Assembly (NCBI RefSeq): GCF_029223485.1
Contig: NZ_JARHTP010000009.1
Location: forward strand, 310,001 to 374,000
Source of the DNA: Streptomyces coacervatus
GTDB lineage: Bacteria > Actinomycetota > Actinomycetes > Streptomycetales > Streptomycetaceae
DNA: 64,000 nt
Direction of reading: 5' to 3'
In this document: positions 1 through 8,237 of the stretch, piece by piece
How the letters are laid out: every line of letters starts with the position of its first letter
How positions within the stretch are numbered: the first letter of the stretch is position 1
The notes under the pieces: generated by a model
The model's input: the letters and a program-made list of their open reading frames with translations, nothing else
What the model was told of the DNA's origin: nothing
Database searches by the model: none
Position numbers and translations under genes: made by a program

Positions 1-370
1 GTGGAAGAACGGTGCCGCCGCTGCGCAGTGCGTCGTTTTCGATGGCCAGCTGGCGGATCGCCTCCTCGTACAGAGCGAGAGTGCGGCGCAGGTCGGTGTT
101 CCCCTTCCGCAGCCGGCTCAGGTTGGCTTCCGTACGTACGTCGGATCCGGAGGGTTCCGTCGGCGTCGCAGGCCGGGCCAGCGCCGGGATGCGGGGCCGG
201 AAGTGCACGTCGATCAGGTCGGCGTAGCGCCGGTGGAAGGTAGCGTGCGGGATGTCCAGGAGCCGCTCGATCGCGGTCACGGTGGGGCGCCGTCCGCGGG
301 CTGCGGCCTCGGCAAGGACGGTGTCGATGGCGGCTTTGACGGTCTCGGTGCCGGGCAGGGCGCGTTTCAC
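1..370 (-). CDS. DUF6262 / TnpC-like transposon accessory protein, 3' end outside window
   Basis: Reading starts with GTG at 370, sharing bases with the TGA of the upstream recombinase, and stays open to the window edge (about 123 residues visible). The N-terminal part (residues about 25-55) looks like a small helix-turn-helix, with the run TAIERLLDIPHATFHRRYA. The last 45 residues are charged and heptad-like (ANLSRLRKGNTDLRRTLAL onward), consistent with a coiled coil. DUF6262/TnpC-type proteins accompany tyrosine recombinases in Tn554-like elements, where TnpC affects orientation and frequency of transposition. Its place as the last gene of the recombinase operon supports that assignment. 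The start is fixed by the GTGA overlap. The function in this element is inferred from position and shape only. Confidence 0.7.
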   Translation of the reverse strand, partial: MKRALPGTETVKAAIDTVLAEAAARGRRPTVTAIERLLDIPHATFHRRYADLIDVHFRPRIPALARPATPTEPSGSDVRTEANLSRLRKGNTDLRRTLALYEEAIRQLAIENDALRSGGTVLP

Positions 371-2451
371 TCGGCGGTCTCCGGGGTGTGGCGGGTGAGG
401 AACGCGGCGGTGGCGCGGTGCTGTTCCTCAAGGCGGTGACGGACGTAGGGGGCGAGGCGGTCGCTGTCGGCGAGGGCGTCCTCCAGACGGGCGAAGTGAC
501 CGGTGAGGGCCTGCCGGTTGGCGGGCGTGAGAGCGGTGTTGCGGCAGACCAGCGGTTTGCAGTCGGCCATGACGGGCTGATCGGCGGGTCCCTCGGACAT
601 GCGGCACAGGGCACGGTCGGGGTTGTAGACGCAGGTGATGAAGGTGCCCGGGTACAGGCGGGTGTCGTGGCGGGCCAGGATGCGGCGCAGGCGGGCTTCG
701 TCGGTGACGACCTGGCCGTCGAAGACGATGTGGCGGGCGAGCTCGGCGAGCCGGGCTTCGGCTTCCTCTCCGGCGGGGCCCGTCAGGGACGGCCGGTCGT
801 CGTCGGCGCCCAGCTCGGCGAGGAACTGGCCGCGGGCGAAGGCTTCTTCGGCCTCGACCTCGTCGCGGAAGCCGGAGTCGCTGGTGCCGGCGTAACCCTC
901 GAACATCTGGATGCGCTGGTGGCGGTATTGCAGGGCGCCGGCGATGGTGCCGCCGGGACGGCGGGCGATGAACCAGGCCAGGGTGCGGCGGAACTGCCGA
1001 GGCGTCAGTCGCAGCAGGCGTCCGTTGTCCTTGGGGATCGCATCCAGGCGTGAACGGGCAGCGCAGTAGGAGTTGATCCACTTGGCCAGTGCGGTGATGT
1101 CCTTGATGGTGGTGGCGCTGGTCCGCACGCGCCCGGCCACGTGGTGGCGTTGATGGTTGGCTGATTTGAGCGGGTGCGCGAACAGGTAGGGCTCGTCGGC
1201 GGGCTGGCAGCGTTCAAGGACAGCGACGGCTCGTGCGACGGGAGCGGTGACGACCCAGGTGGCAGCCGCGCCGTGGACGCCTTCGCCCTTGAAAGCCAGT
1301 CCGTGAAGCCGGTAGCGGTAGATGCAGCCGTCGGTGTCGCGTTGGGCGCTCACGCAGCCGCGCCACAGGTGTTTGATCTCGGAGTCGCGCAGGCCGGAGA
1401 GGTAGGCGATGACGATCCAGCAGGACACCTGCAGCAGCCGTTCGAACTGGCCGACGTCGTAGTAGGAGATCTGCTCCAGCCACCGCTGCCCGTCCACCTG
1501 CGCTTGACGAACGTGACGCAAGGGAGAGTCGGTGCCTGCGCCGAGGTCGCGGGCTGCTTCCTCGATCAGACGCCGAGGGCGGGCCTTTCTGAGCGGATAT
1601 GACGGATGGCCTGCGAGCCGGGCCAGGTAGGCGAAGTTCGGGGAGCCCTCTCTGCCGCGCCGTCCGGTGGCCAGCCGGGCGGGTGCAGTGGGCAGCCGCT
1701 GTCGGCGCCGGCGGAAGTCGTCCAGTACGGCTTGCAGGGCCACGACCGGATCGGGGTGGGCAGGCGGGCGTGCGTCGATGCTGTCGCGCTCGACGCGGGC
1801 GGCGAGCACGTCGTCGGCGAAGTCGTCCACCCAGCGCAGCGCCCAGGTCAGCAAAGGCCCTATGACATGTTCGGGGATGCGGTCGGTGAGGTTCTCGTCG
1901 TACCGGCGCGGATTGGCGCGCGCCCATGCCTGCCACAGCGGCCGTCGCAGCGGGTCCTGCCCGAGGTGGTCGGCAAGGCGGGAGCGGTAGGCCCACAGCA
2001 ATCGCACGGCGCGGCGGTGGCGATACACCCCGCTGACCGACAGCCGCAGCGACGTCAGCTCGGCGTGGTAGGCGTCCAGGTCATCGCCCGTCATCTGCGC
2101 CAGCGGGAGCCGGCGACCCTGTGCCCACAGCAGGAAGTGGCGTACGCAGGTGAAGTAGGCGCGGATACTGGAGATTGTGATCGGTTCTTCGCCGGGCGGG
2201 GTGTCCTCGATCAGCAGGGCGTAGAACAGGAGCTTGGCGGTGCCCCGGTGCGAGGGCGGGACCTGCGCGAAGTCGAGCCGGTGAGGCTTGCGGTCTGCGC
2301 GCAGCCATGCCGGCGTCAGCGTCCAAAGGTCATCGCCGTAGCGGGAGGTCTCTTCCAGCCGGGCCTCGGCGCGCAGCGGACGCGTGGCCAGGACCAGGGC
2401 GTCCTCGGGCACTGCGGCGCGGTGTGCGGGGGCTTGGGCCGCTCGCGTCAT
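367..2451 (-). CDS. tyrosine-type site-specific recombinase (third of trio), 694 aa, intact
   Basis: This large recombinase begins at an ATG (2451) that overlaps the stop of the preceding recombinase. The first catalytic arginine sits in SGLRDSEIKHL (about residue 350), the second in TPRQFRRTLAW (about 484), followed by the YRHQRIQMFEGYAG segment (about 505-517) holding the probable late His and nucleophilic Tyr. The usual His of the HxxR box appears replaced (RQFR), a deviation also met in large recombinases of such elements. A C-terminal cysteine cluster (TCVYNPDRALC then ADCKPLVC, about residues 595-625) may bind a metal. It should cut and rejoin element ends together with the other two recombinases. 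It is the only one of the three with an undamaged reading frame. Confidence 0.8.
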   Translation of the reverse strand: MTRAAQAPAHRAAVPEDALVLATRPLRAEARLEETSRYGDDLWTLTPAWLRADRKPHRLDFAQVPPSHRGTAKLLFYALLIEDTPPGEEPITISSIRAYFTCVRHFLLWAQGRRLPLAQMTGDDLDAYHAELTSLRLSVSGVYRHRRAVRLLWAYRSRLADHLGQDPLRRPLWQAWARANPRRYDENLTDRIPEHVIGPLLTWALRWVDDFADDVLAARVERDSIDARPPAHPDPVVALQAVLDDFRRRRQRLPTAPARLATGRRGREGSPNFAYLARLAGHPSYPLRKARPRRLIEEAARDLGAGTDSPLRHVRQAQVDGQRWLEQISYYDVGQFERLLQVSCWIVIAYLSGLRDSEIKHLWRGCVSAQRDTDGCIYRYRLHGLAFKGEGVHGAAATWVVTAPVARAVAVLERCQPADEPYLFAHPLKSANHQRHHVAGRVRTSATTIKDITALAKWINSYCAARSRLDAIPKDNGRLLRLTPRQFRRTLAWFIARRPGGTIAGALQYRHQRIQMFEGYAGTSDSGFRDEVEAEEAFARGQFLAELGADDDRPSLTGPAGEEAEARLAELARHIVFDGQVVTDEARLRRILARHDTRLYPGTFITCVYNPDRALCRMSEGPADQPVMADCKPLVCRNTALTPANRQALTGHFARLEDALADSDRLAPYVRHRLEEQHRATAAFLTRHTPETAE

Positions 2452-4266
2452 CACCACTGGGTGGGCCCTTCCAGAAGATCGAGCATCAGGTGGGGCTGCC
2501 TCTGCTGGGCCGCGGCGCGCTGGGCCGGGCTGAAGCGGGGCAGGATGTCGCGGGTGAGGATCTGCCAGGTCGTGCCGTACCGGGCTGTCCACTGCGCGGC
2601 ATCCCGGCGCTGAAGGTCCTCGCGCAGGACCTCGGCCAGGGCAAGCAGGGCGGGCAAGTGGCGATCCATCACCAGGGCGTTGGGGCAACCGAAGCAGGTC
2701 AGGAACGACTGGCGGCATCGTCCACCGCCGGGTGCGTGCTCGATGTCCGTGCACGCACAGGCCAGCGTGTCGAGCTCGCCCCCTGCCGCCTGCTCGCGCA
2801 CCTGATCGGGCACGGCAGCAGCCGATCCGCCACCGAGGCGGACGACGACCGCGCGGGCGCTCTCCTCCGCGTCGGTGATCGCCTCCGTGAGCACGTCGGC
2901 CGCCCACTCGGCGACGAACGGGTCCTTGCGCAGGTAGTGGGTGAAGGAGGTGTCCCGCCGTGTTCGTCACCCGCGCGGACGGAAGATGCCCTCCGACCTG
3001 CTTCGCCGTGCGTACCTCGACGGTCTTCTTGATGCGCGTCACCATCATCTGCAGCGGCTTGCCGTCGTCGCCGACCAGGCCGTGGCGCTCGGCCCACGCC
3101 CCGAGCTTCAGCTTGCGGGCCAGCTCGGCATCGAAGGGCCCGATGTGCCCGCCGGTGGCGGCATTCAGGACACCGCCTCGACCGTTGCCCGCCCAGATCG
3201 ACCACACCGACCCGGTCCCGGAAAACGCCCGGCTGCGGCCCATCAACCGGTGCAGCAGCAGGTAGAAGCTGCCCATCGTCCGCAACGGGCGGTCCTCATC
3301 GACGCTCCAGTGCACCGTCGTGCGGGAGTTGGCCTTGCCCCGGCGGCGCTTGGTCAGCGTGACCGCCACCGCGCGCTCCTCCAACATCCGGTGCTCGGCG
3401 GGCAGTTCCTTCAGTGTCTCCGGGTTACGGCCGCTCAGCCCGGCCGCGTAGATGAGCAGCGGGGCAAGGTCCGGATCGACCACGAACAGCTGCTTCGCCT
3501 GGGCGTAGCAGGCCGCCGGGTACTCGCCCACCGTCAGCCCGCGGTAGTCGACCTGGACCCGGCCCGTAGCCGCCATCGCCGCCAGCCGCACCCCCTGTTC
3601 CCGCTCAGCCACCGACAGGCTTTCGTCGTTGTCGAGGAAACGCCCCAGCAGCTTCTCGCCCGCCATGATCCGGTCGCGGACGGCGGCCACGTCGGAGCGG
3701 GCGGCGGCCATGACGGCCTGGAACTCGCGATCGGAGTACCCCGGCCGCCCGGCCTGCTGGGCGCCCACGCCGTGCCCGGGCTGCCCGGCATAGTCCACCA
3801 CAGCCCCGTCCAGCCGTTCCTGACCGGGCAGAACACGCACGATCCGCAGCAGATCCTGCAGGTTCCGGCGGGCGGACTTCTCCTCACACGTCTGCCTCCT
3901 CGACATCAGGTACCGCTCCAGGTGACGCACCCGCAGCCCCTCCACCCGCCGCGGCGGTTCCGCAAGCTGGTCCAGGAGCAGCAGGAACCGCTTGACCGTC
4001 TGCCACTGGCTGCTCGCCGCCCGCTGCGTGCGGCGCCCGCCGCCGGGTCCGATCCGCACCCCCAGCGCGTGCGCGAAATCCCGGTGCAATCCCGGCAGCG
4101 GCAACTCCTCGAACCGGAACACGCACTCGCGGCCGTCCTCACCGGTGAACCGCACCACCGGCGCCCCGCCGTCCTCGGGGAACTCCACGGTCGGAGGCGG
4201 CTCGTAGAAGCCGCCGGGAACAGCCGCGGCACGGCCGCGCCCCGAGCGGGGTGCCTCCTCGCTCAC
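2451..4266 (-). pseudogene. tyrosine recombinase (second of trio), frameshifted
   Basis: The gene starts with GTG at 4266, overlapping the stop of the first recombinase (GTGA), and should end at the TGA at 2451. The span is 1816 nt, one more than a multiple of three. The first frame gives a recombinase N-domain and the arginine box GLSGRNPETLKEL (about residue 275). Near 2949-2960 the meaningful frame changes: beyond it the neighbouring frame reads TSFTHYLRKDPFVAEWA and then a cysteine-rich tail (CACTDIEH...CRQSFLTCFGC). A single extra base (or two missing) explains this. The product would lose its catalytic C-terminus. A sequencing error is possible but a similar lesion occurs in the next gene upstream. 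Confidence 0.75.
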
Positions 4267-5694
4267 GCGACGACCTCCGACCGCTCGAGCCAGCCCTCGT
4301 CGCTGAAGCCCACCGGCTCCCAGGCCCCCTTCGGCACCAGTTCAAGCCGGGTACGCATCTCCAGCTCCTGCAAGGTGTGCAGATAGAGCGCCGTGGTCGT
4401 CGCCGACCGGTGACCGAGCCTGATCCGCACCCAGTTCAGCGGATCACCGAACACCCGCTGGTACGTCAGCCGCTGCTGCTCGTTCATCTCGCCCAGCGCC
4501 TGCAAATGGCCTCGACACAGCAACTCCAGCGTGATCACCGCGTACGAGTGCCGCAGCATGTGCGGCGTCGCCCCCACGTCTACGCCCTGGGCACGGCACC
4601 GTGCGTTGGCGTCGGCGAAGACCTGCTGCCACCCGGACATCGTCATCGGCAGGCCCCACTGGTTCAGCCACACCATCGCCGGCTCCCACCTGCCATCGGC
4701 CGTCGTCACCAGCAGCCGGCGCCGCTCCTCCGCATCCAGGCGGGCCACCGGCACCCACCGGCCACCCACCCGCCCCCGGGGCGCGGCCGGGTCCTCCACC
4801 AGCAGCGACCGGCGCGTCGGGTTGTAGAAGCCGCGCGAGCGCCCATAGTCGAGCATCTCGGCCCGGTCCCACTCCATGTAGTCGCGCACATCTCGCAGCA
4901 CCGGCACCGGCCAGTACACCGCCCGGCCCGACCTCCCCTTGGAAATCGCGTGCGGCAGCACCGCTCGCGCGTTGACGATCCCTGACGCCGCAGGCGGCAG
5001 CTCCGGTAGATCGAACACCGTCAGCGCCGAGTGCTCGCACAACCGCAGCCCCGTACGGACCATCGAATCCGCGTACGCCGCGTTCCGCGCCGCCCACCTC
5101 CCACGGAACCCGCGCCTTGGCACCTCCTTCGAGTCGAAGCCGCATAGCCCGAACATTGCGCCAAAGCCGATACGACTTCGGTGGCAGCCACTTCACCTCT
5201 CGCCGTGGCCCCATGTGCGACGTCTCCGCTGGCACTTGCCGCACCATCGTGCCGCCAGCCCCGCCCCGCCACGGCGACCACACCGAAGCCGCGCGCTGAC
5301 GGATCGGATTTGCCCTGACGAGGTCCTGCTCGATCGCCCACAGGTAGAACTGGTTGACCGTGGACACCTCCCGGTCCCAACTCGTGTCTTCCAAACGAGA
5401 TCCACGCTCATCACGACGCCGCCACCACTCGTACGCCGCCCGGTCGTCCATGGACGCATCACGCCAGTCCCGCCTGCCTCGCGCGAACCACAGGAAGTCG
5501 AAGTACGTGCGCAGGTCCCGGGCATGGGCGGCCTGGGTGTTCCACGGCGAAGACGCCAGCCACACCGAGAAATACCGGTTCAGCGCCACGTCGTACACAC
5601 CCGCCGGACTGATCAGGAACGGCTGCCCCTCGGGCACCCCCAGATCGTCCAACCCCTCACCGAGGTCGGCGAACAGGGCGCTGAACTCCCGCAT
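4263..5694 (-). pseudogene. tyrosine recombinase/integrase (first of trio), frameshifted
   Basis: The probable start is ATG 5694 (MREFSALFADLGEG); the N-terminal part has the helical SAM-like core-binding domain of integrases (AHARDLRTYFDFLWFARGR). The frame changes at about 5151-5153: SYRLWRNV ends one frame and GLCGFDSKEVPRRGF continues in the next, again consistent with one extra base (span 1432 nt). The C-terminal part is a good integrase: TGLRLCEHSAL carries the first arginine, PHMLRHSYAV the HxxR box, and IRLGHRSATTTALYLH the His and Tyr. An intact version would be about 476 residues. As first gene of the operon it is the TnpA/RitA-like member. It overlaps the next recombinase by a GTGA. 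Confidence 0.8.
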
Positions 5695-5820
5695 GAACGG
5701 GGTCTTTTTCGCGCGGCCACGCCATGTCTCGACAGGTGAAATGCACTCGCCAACCGGTGATCGACATGACGCTGGACGATAGTCCGTGGACAGCTCAACA
5801 GCGCATAACAGAAGCTGGGG

Positions 5821-6147
5821 GAGTGCGGCACCCGCTTCACGGCCTACGCCGGCACCCGCGCCCTCGGCTTCATCGAGGTCGACACCTCCCTGGCCCGCCC
5901 CGAGCGCCAGGCCCGTGCGGCAGGCCTCGCCGACATCGGCAACCTGCACATCGACCCGTCCGCCCAGGGCAAGGGCCTGGAGCACCGGCTTCTGGCCGCG
6001 GCCGCGGACTGGCTGCGCCTGTGCGGGGCGGACCGCCTCCTCGCCTACGAGCGGGACGGCGACAAGACGGCGATCGACCTGCTGCTGGGCGCCGGCTTCC
6101 GGGAGCTGACCCGCACCGACCGCGGCTGGGAACACCGCCCCCGCTGA
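5821..6147 (+). pseudogene. GNAT acetyltransferase, 3' fragment cut by the transposon
   Basis: From 5821 one frame reads as the C-terminal half of a GNAT acetyltransferase and stops at TGA 6145-6147. The acetyl-CoA-binding motif is visible as IGNLHIDPSAQGKGLEHRLL, followed by AADWLRLCGADRLLAYE and the closing LLGAGFREL. The fragment has no start codon and no N-terminal beta strands. Upstream sequence is transposon promoter region, so the gene seems to have been split by insertion of the recombinase element. The missing 5' half should lie on the other side of that element, left of the window. It is unlikely to make an active protein. Confidence 0.7.
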
Positions 6148-6149
6148 CC

Positions 6150-6542
6150 TCAGATCCCCGGCCGGTACCGGATCGGATGGTCCGCCGGCACCTCCACCAG
6201 CACGATCCGGGTCCCGTCCGGATCCGCGATCCACATCTCGATCAGCCCCCACGGCTCCTTCACCGGCGCCCTGACGATCTCGACGCCCTTGGCGCACAGC
6301 TCCTCGTGGGCCGCGGCCACGTCCTCGACCTGCATCCACAACTGCACGGCGGGGGAGGGCGGGGTCTCGGACCGGCCCGAGACCTCAAGGAAGCCGCCGC
6401 CGAGGAAGTAGACGGTGCCGCGCTCCGGCCCCGTACCGAACTCGCGGTAGACGGCGAGGCCCAGCTGCTCGCCATAGAACGTGCGGGAGCGCTCGGGATC
6501 GCCCGGGTGGAGAAGGGTCCGGCTACTGAGAACGTGCACCAT
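6150..6542 (-). CDS. VOC family (glyoxalase/bleomycin-resistance-type) protein
   Basis: This 130-residue protein starts at ATG 6542 and shows the two beta-alpha-beta-beta-beta repeats of the vicinal oxygen chelate fold: RTLLHPGDPERSRTFYGEQL at the N-terminus and VAAAHEELCAKGVEIVRAP with the IADPDGTRIVLVEV ending in the second half. Family members bind a metal and act as glyoxalases, dioxygenases or drug-sequestering proteins; the substrate cannot be told here. It is divergent from the GNAT gene at 6614 with a 71-bp shared promoter region. Its stop lies 2 bp beyond the stop of the GNAT fragment. Confidence 0.85.
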   Translation of the reverse strand: MVHVLSSRTLLHPGDPERSRTFYGEQLGLAVYREFGTGPERGTVYFLGGGFLEVSGRSETPPSPAVQLWMQVEDVAAAHEELCAKGVEIVRAPVKEPWGLIEMWIADPDGTRIVLVEVPADHPIRYRPGI

Positions 6543-6613
6543 GCATCCGGAGCCTAATGGCGGCGATACTCTCGTCCGTGCCCGTGCCGCGCCCAGAAAT
6601 CGGAGTAACGCCC

Positions 6614-7168
6614 ATGGAGACCGCCGCCAACGGACTGACCTTCCGCGACGCCACCGACGCCGACGTCGACGCCCTGGTCGCGCTCATAGAGTCGGCGTAC
6701 CGCGGCGACTCCAGCAGGGTCGGCTGGACCACCGAGGCGGACATCCTCCAAGGGCAGCGCACCGACCCGGAGGGCGTGCTCGCCGTCATCAAGTCGCCGG
6801 ACAGCCGGCTGCTGACGGTCGAGCGGGACGGCGCCGTCGTCGCCTGCTGCCAGCTCGAACACCGCGGTGAGCACGCCTACTTCGGGATGTTCGCCGTCAG
6901 CCCGCAGCTGCAGGGCTCGGGCCTCGGCAAGGTGATCATCACGGAGGCGGAGCGCACGGCGCGCGATACCTGGGGCGTGCACGAGATGCACATGACCGTG
7001 ATCTCCGTACGCAACGACCTCATCGCCTGGTACGAGCGCCGAGGCTACCGCCGTACGGGCCGGATGACCCCGTTCCCGTACGGCGACGAGCGCTTCGGCA
7101 TTCCGCAGCGCGACGACCTGCAGTTCGAGCTCCTGGTCAAGGAGCTTGGACAACCGCTTACGCCGTGA
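6614..7168 (+). CDS. GNAT family N-acetyltransferase
   Basis: The chosen ATG at 6614 has a GGAG eight bases upstream; an in-frame upstream start at 6557 lacks one and is less likely. The 184-residue protein is a complete GNAT: FRDATDADVDALVALIESAY at the N-terminus, the central strand YFGMFAVSPQLQGSGLGKVI with the QxxGxG acetyl-CoA loop, and the C-terminal NDLIAWYERRGYRRTGRM segment. It transfers an acetyl group from acetyl-CoA to an amine whose identity is not visible. It converges on the GDPD gene, overlapping its 3' end by 11 bp. Confidence 0.9.
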   Translation: METAANGLTFRDATDADVDALVALIESAYRGDSSRVGWTTEADILQGQRTDPEGVLAVIKSPDSRLLTVERDGAVVACCQLEHRGEHAYFGMFAVSPQLQGSGLGKVIITEAERTARDTWGVHEMHMTVISVRNDLIAWYERRGYRRTGRMTPFPYGDERFGIPQRDDLQFELLVKELGQPLTP

Positions 7169-7841
7169 AGCGGCCGGTGCGCTTGATCTCCGGGTAGTCG
7201 GTGGTCGCGCCGTCCAGCTGCAGCGCCCGTACCAGCCGCAGGTGGTCCTGCGTGTTCACCACCCAGCCGATGATCCGCAGGTCCGCCTTGCGGGCCTGCT
7301 CCACGACCTCCAGGGTGAGGCGGCGGATATTGAGGCAGACGGTCGCGGCACCGGCTTCGACGGCGCGTTCCACGATGTCGGTGCCATAGCGGCTGCCGAT
7401 CAGCGCGGTCCGTACGCCGGGCACCAGGCGGGTGATCTCGGCGATCGCCTCGTCGTGGAACGAGGACACCTCGACCCGGGAGATCAGGTCCCGTTTGAGC
7501 ATGACCTCGGCCAGCGCCCGCGCCGCCGCGATGTCCTTGATCTCCGCCTGCAGCGGGACCCGCACGGCTTCGAGGACCTCCTCGAAGACCGGGACGCGCT
7601 CCCCGCGGCCCGCGTCCAGGGCGCGCAGCTCGGCGAGGGTCTTCTCGGCGATCGGGCCGGTGCCGTCGGTCGTGCGGTCCACGTCCGTGTCGTGCATGAC
7701 GACGAGGGCGCCGTCCTTGCTCAGATGCAGATCGAGTTCGATCACGTCGAGGCCGGCCTGTTGGGCGGCGACGAAGGAACGGAGGGTGTTCTCGGGTTCG
7801 GTACCCATGACTCCGCGATGACCGATGGTAAGGAAGTTCAA
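7158..7841 (-). CDS. glycerophosphodiester phosphodiesterase family protein
   Basis: The protein of 227 residues has the GDPD TIM-barrel signature: TIGHRGVMGTEPENT (catalytic HRG with the nearby ENT), VIELDLHLSKDGALVVMHD (metal-binding Glu/Asp and second His), LQAEIKD, and a C-terminal IIGWVVNTQDHL strand. The enzymes cleave glycerophosphodiesters to glycerol-3-phosphate and an alcohol, using a divalent metal. There is no signal peptide, so it should be cytoplasmic and salvage phospholipid head groups. Start ATG 7841. It overlaps the convergent GNAT gene at its 3' end. Confidence 0.92.
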   Translation of the reverse strand: MNFLTIGHRGVMGTEPENTLRSFVAAQQAGLDVIELDLHLSKDGALVVMHDTDVDRTTDGTGPIAEKTLAELRALDAGRGERVPVFEEVLEAVRVPLQAEIKDIAAARALAEVMLKRDLISRVEVSSFHDEAIAEITRLVPGVRTALIGSRYGTDIVERAVEAGAATVCLNIRRLTLEVVEQARKADLRIIGWVVNTQDHLRLVRALQLDGATTDYPEIKRTGRFTA

Positions 7842-8237
7842 GGTTCAACTCGCTTCCGTCGACGGCGGCTCGGCTCCGCGCGCGGACCGGAGCGGACGGC
7901 CGCGCGGGCAGAGCCGCAGCCTAACGGCCCCGCCCGGCGATGAACCCCTGCGTACACGGGGGATTGGCGTGCCGCCAGGGGCAGGCCTGGCCTGTACCCG
8001 CGAGGCGATCACCCTGGCGTGGGCGAGTCCTTTCGGGATTGACCCGTGGCCGGTTTCGGCGGTCGGGCCCCGGGGTAGCCGCGCGATACCCATATGTCTG
8101 CCGGATCGGTTTCCGGCAGGAAAAAGTTCGGTGACCATGGGAGTGCACAGGACAATCTTCCGATGATCCTCTTGCTGGGAGGAAGCTCGTATGTATACGG
8201 TCCTCCCTACGTGAGGTACTCCCGTGGAGGATGGGAC
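7842..8237. other. gene-free divergent promoter region
   Basis: This 396-bp stretch separates the divergent GDPD and DUF6421 genes. No plausible coding frame was seen. A perfect 8-bp stem (8098-8105 with 8112-8119, loop TCGGTT) is followed on the plus strand by GAAAAAG. TTGACC occurs at 8039-8044 but no -10 hexamer lies at the right distance. GGAGG at 8226-8230 is the ribosome site of the DUF6421 gene. Confidence 0.5.

Larger units (their letters stand above)
1..5820 (-). mobile_element. Tn554/recombinase-in-trio-like transposon, right end; left end outside window
   Basis: Four genes lie head to tail on the minus strand with stop-start overlaps at each junction (GTGA at 4263-4266, TGATG at 2449-2453, GTGA at 367-370): three tyrosine recombinases and a DUF6262-like gene. 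Known relatives are Tn554 (TnpA, TnpB, TnpC) and recombinase-in-trio elements. The right boundary is placed near 5800-5820, between the first recombinase start (5694) and the point where acetyltransferase coding sequence begins in mid-protein. No inverted repeats were recognised at this end, as expected for Tn554-type elements, which lack them. The exact end is not resolvable here. Two recombinases carry frameshifts, so the copy is probably immobile by itself. Confidence 0.75.

Noticed and set aside
2941..4386. 481-residue plus-strand frame opposite the second recombinase
   Set aside because: No recognisable domain, and the opposite strand carries a recombinase with catalytic motifs.
8039..8080. 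TTGACC as -35 for the DUF6421 gene
   Set aside because: The nearest -10-like sequence is about 30 bp away, too far for a usual promoter.
8098..8119. Hairpin followed by GAAAAAG as a terminator
   Set aside because: The run is A-rich on the plus strand, and for minus-strand transcription the T-rich side would precede the stem, so neither direction gives a normal terminator.
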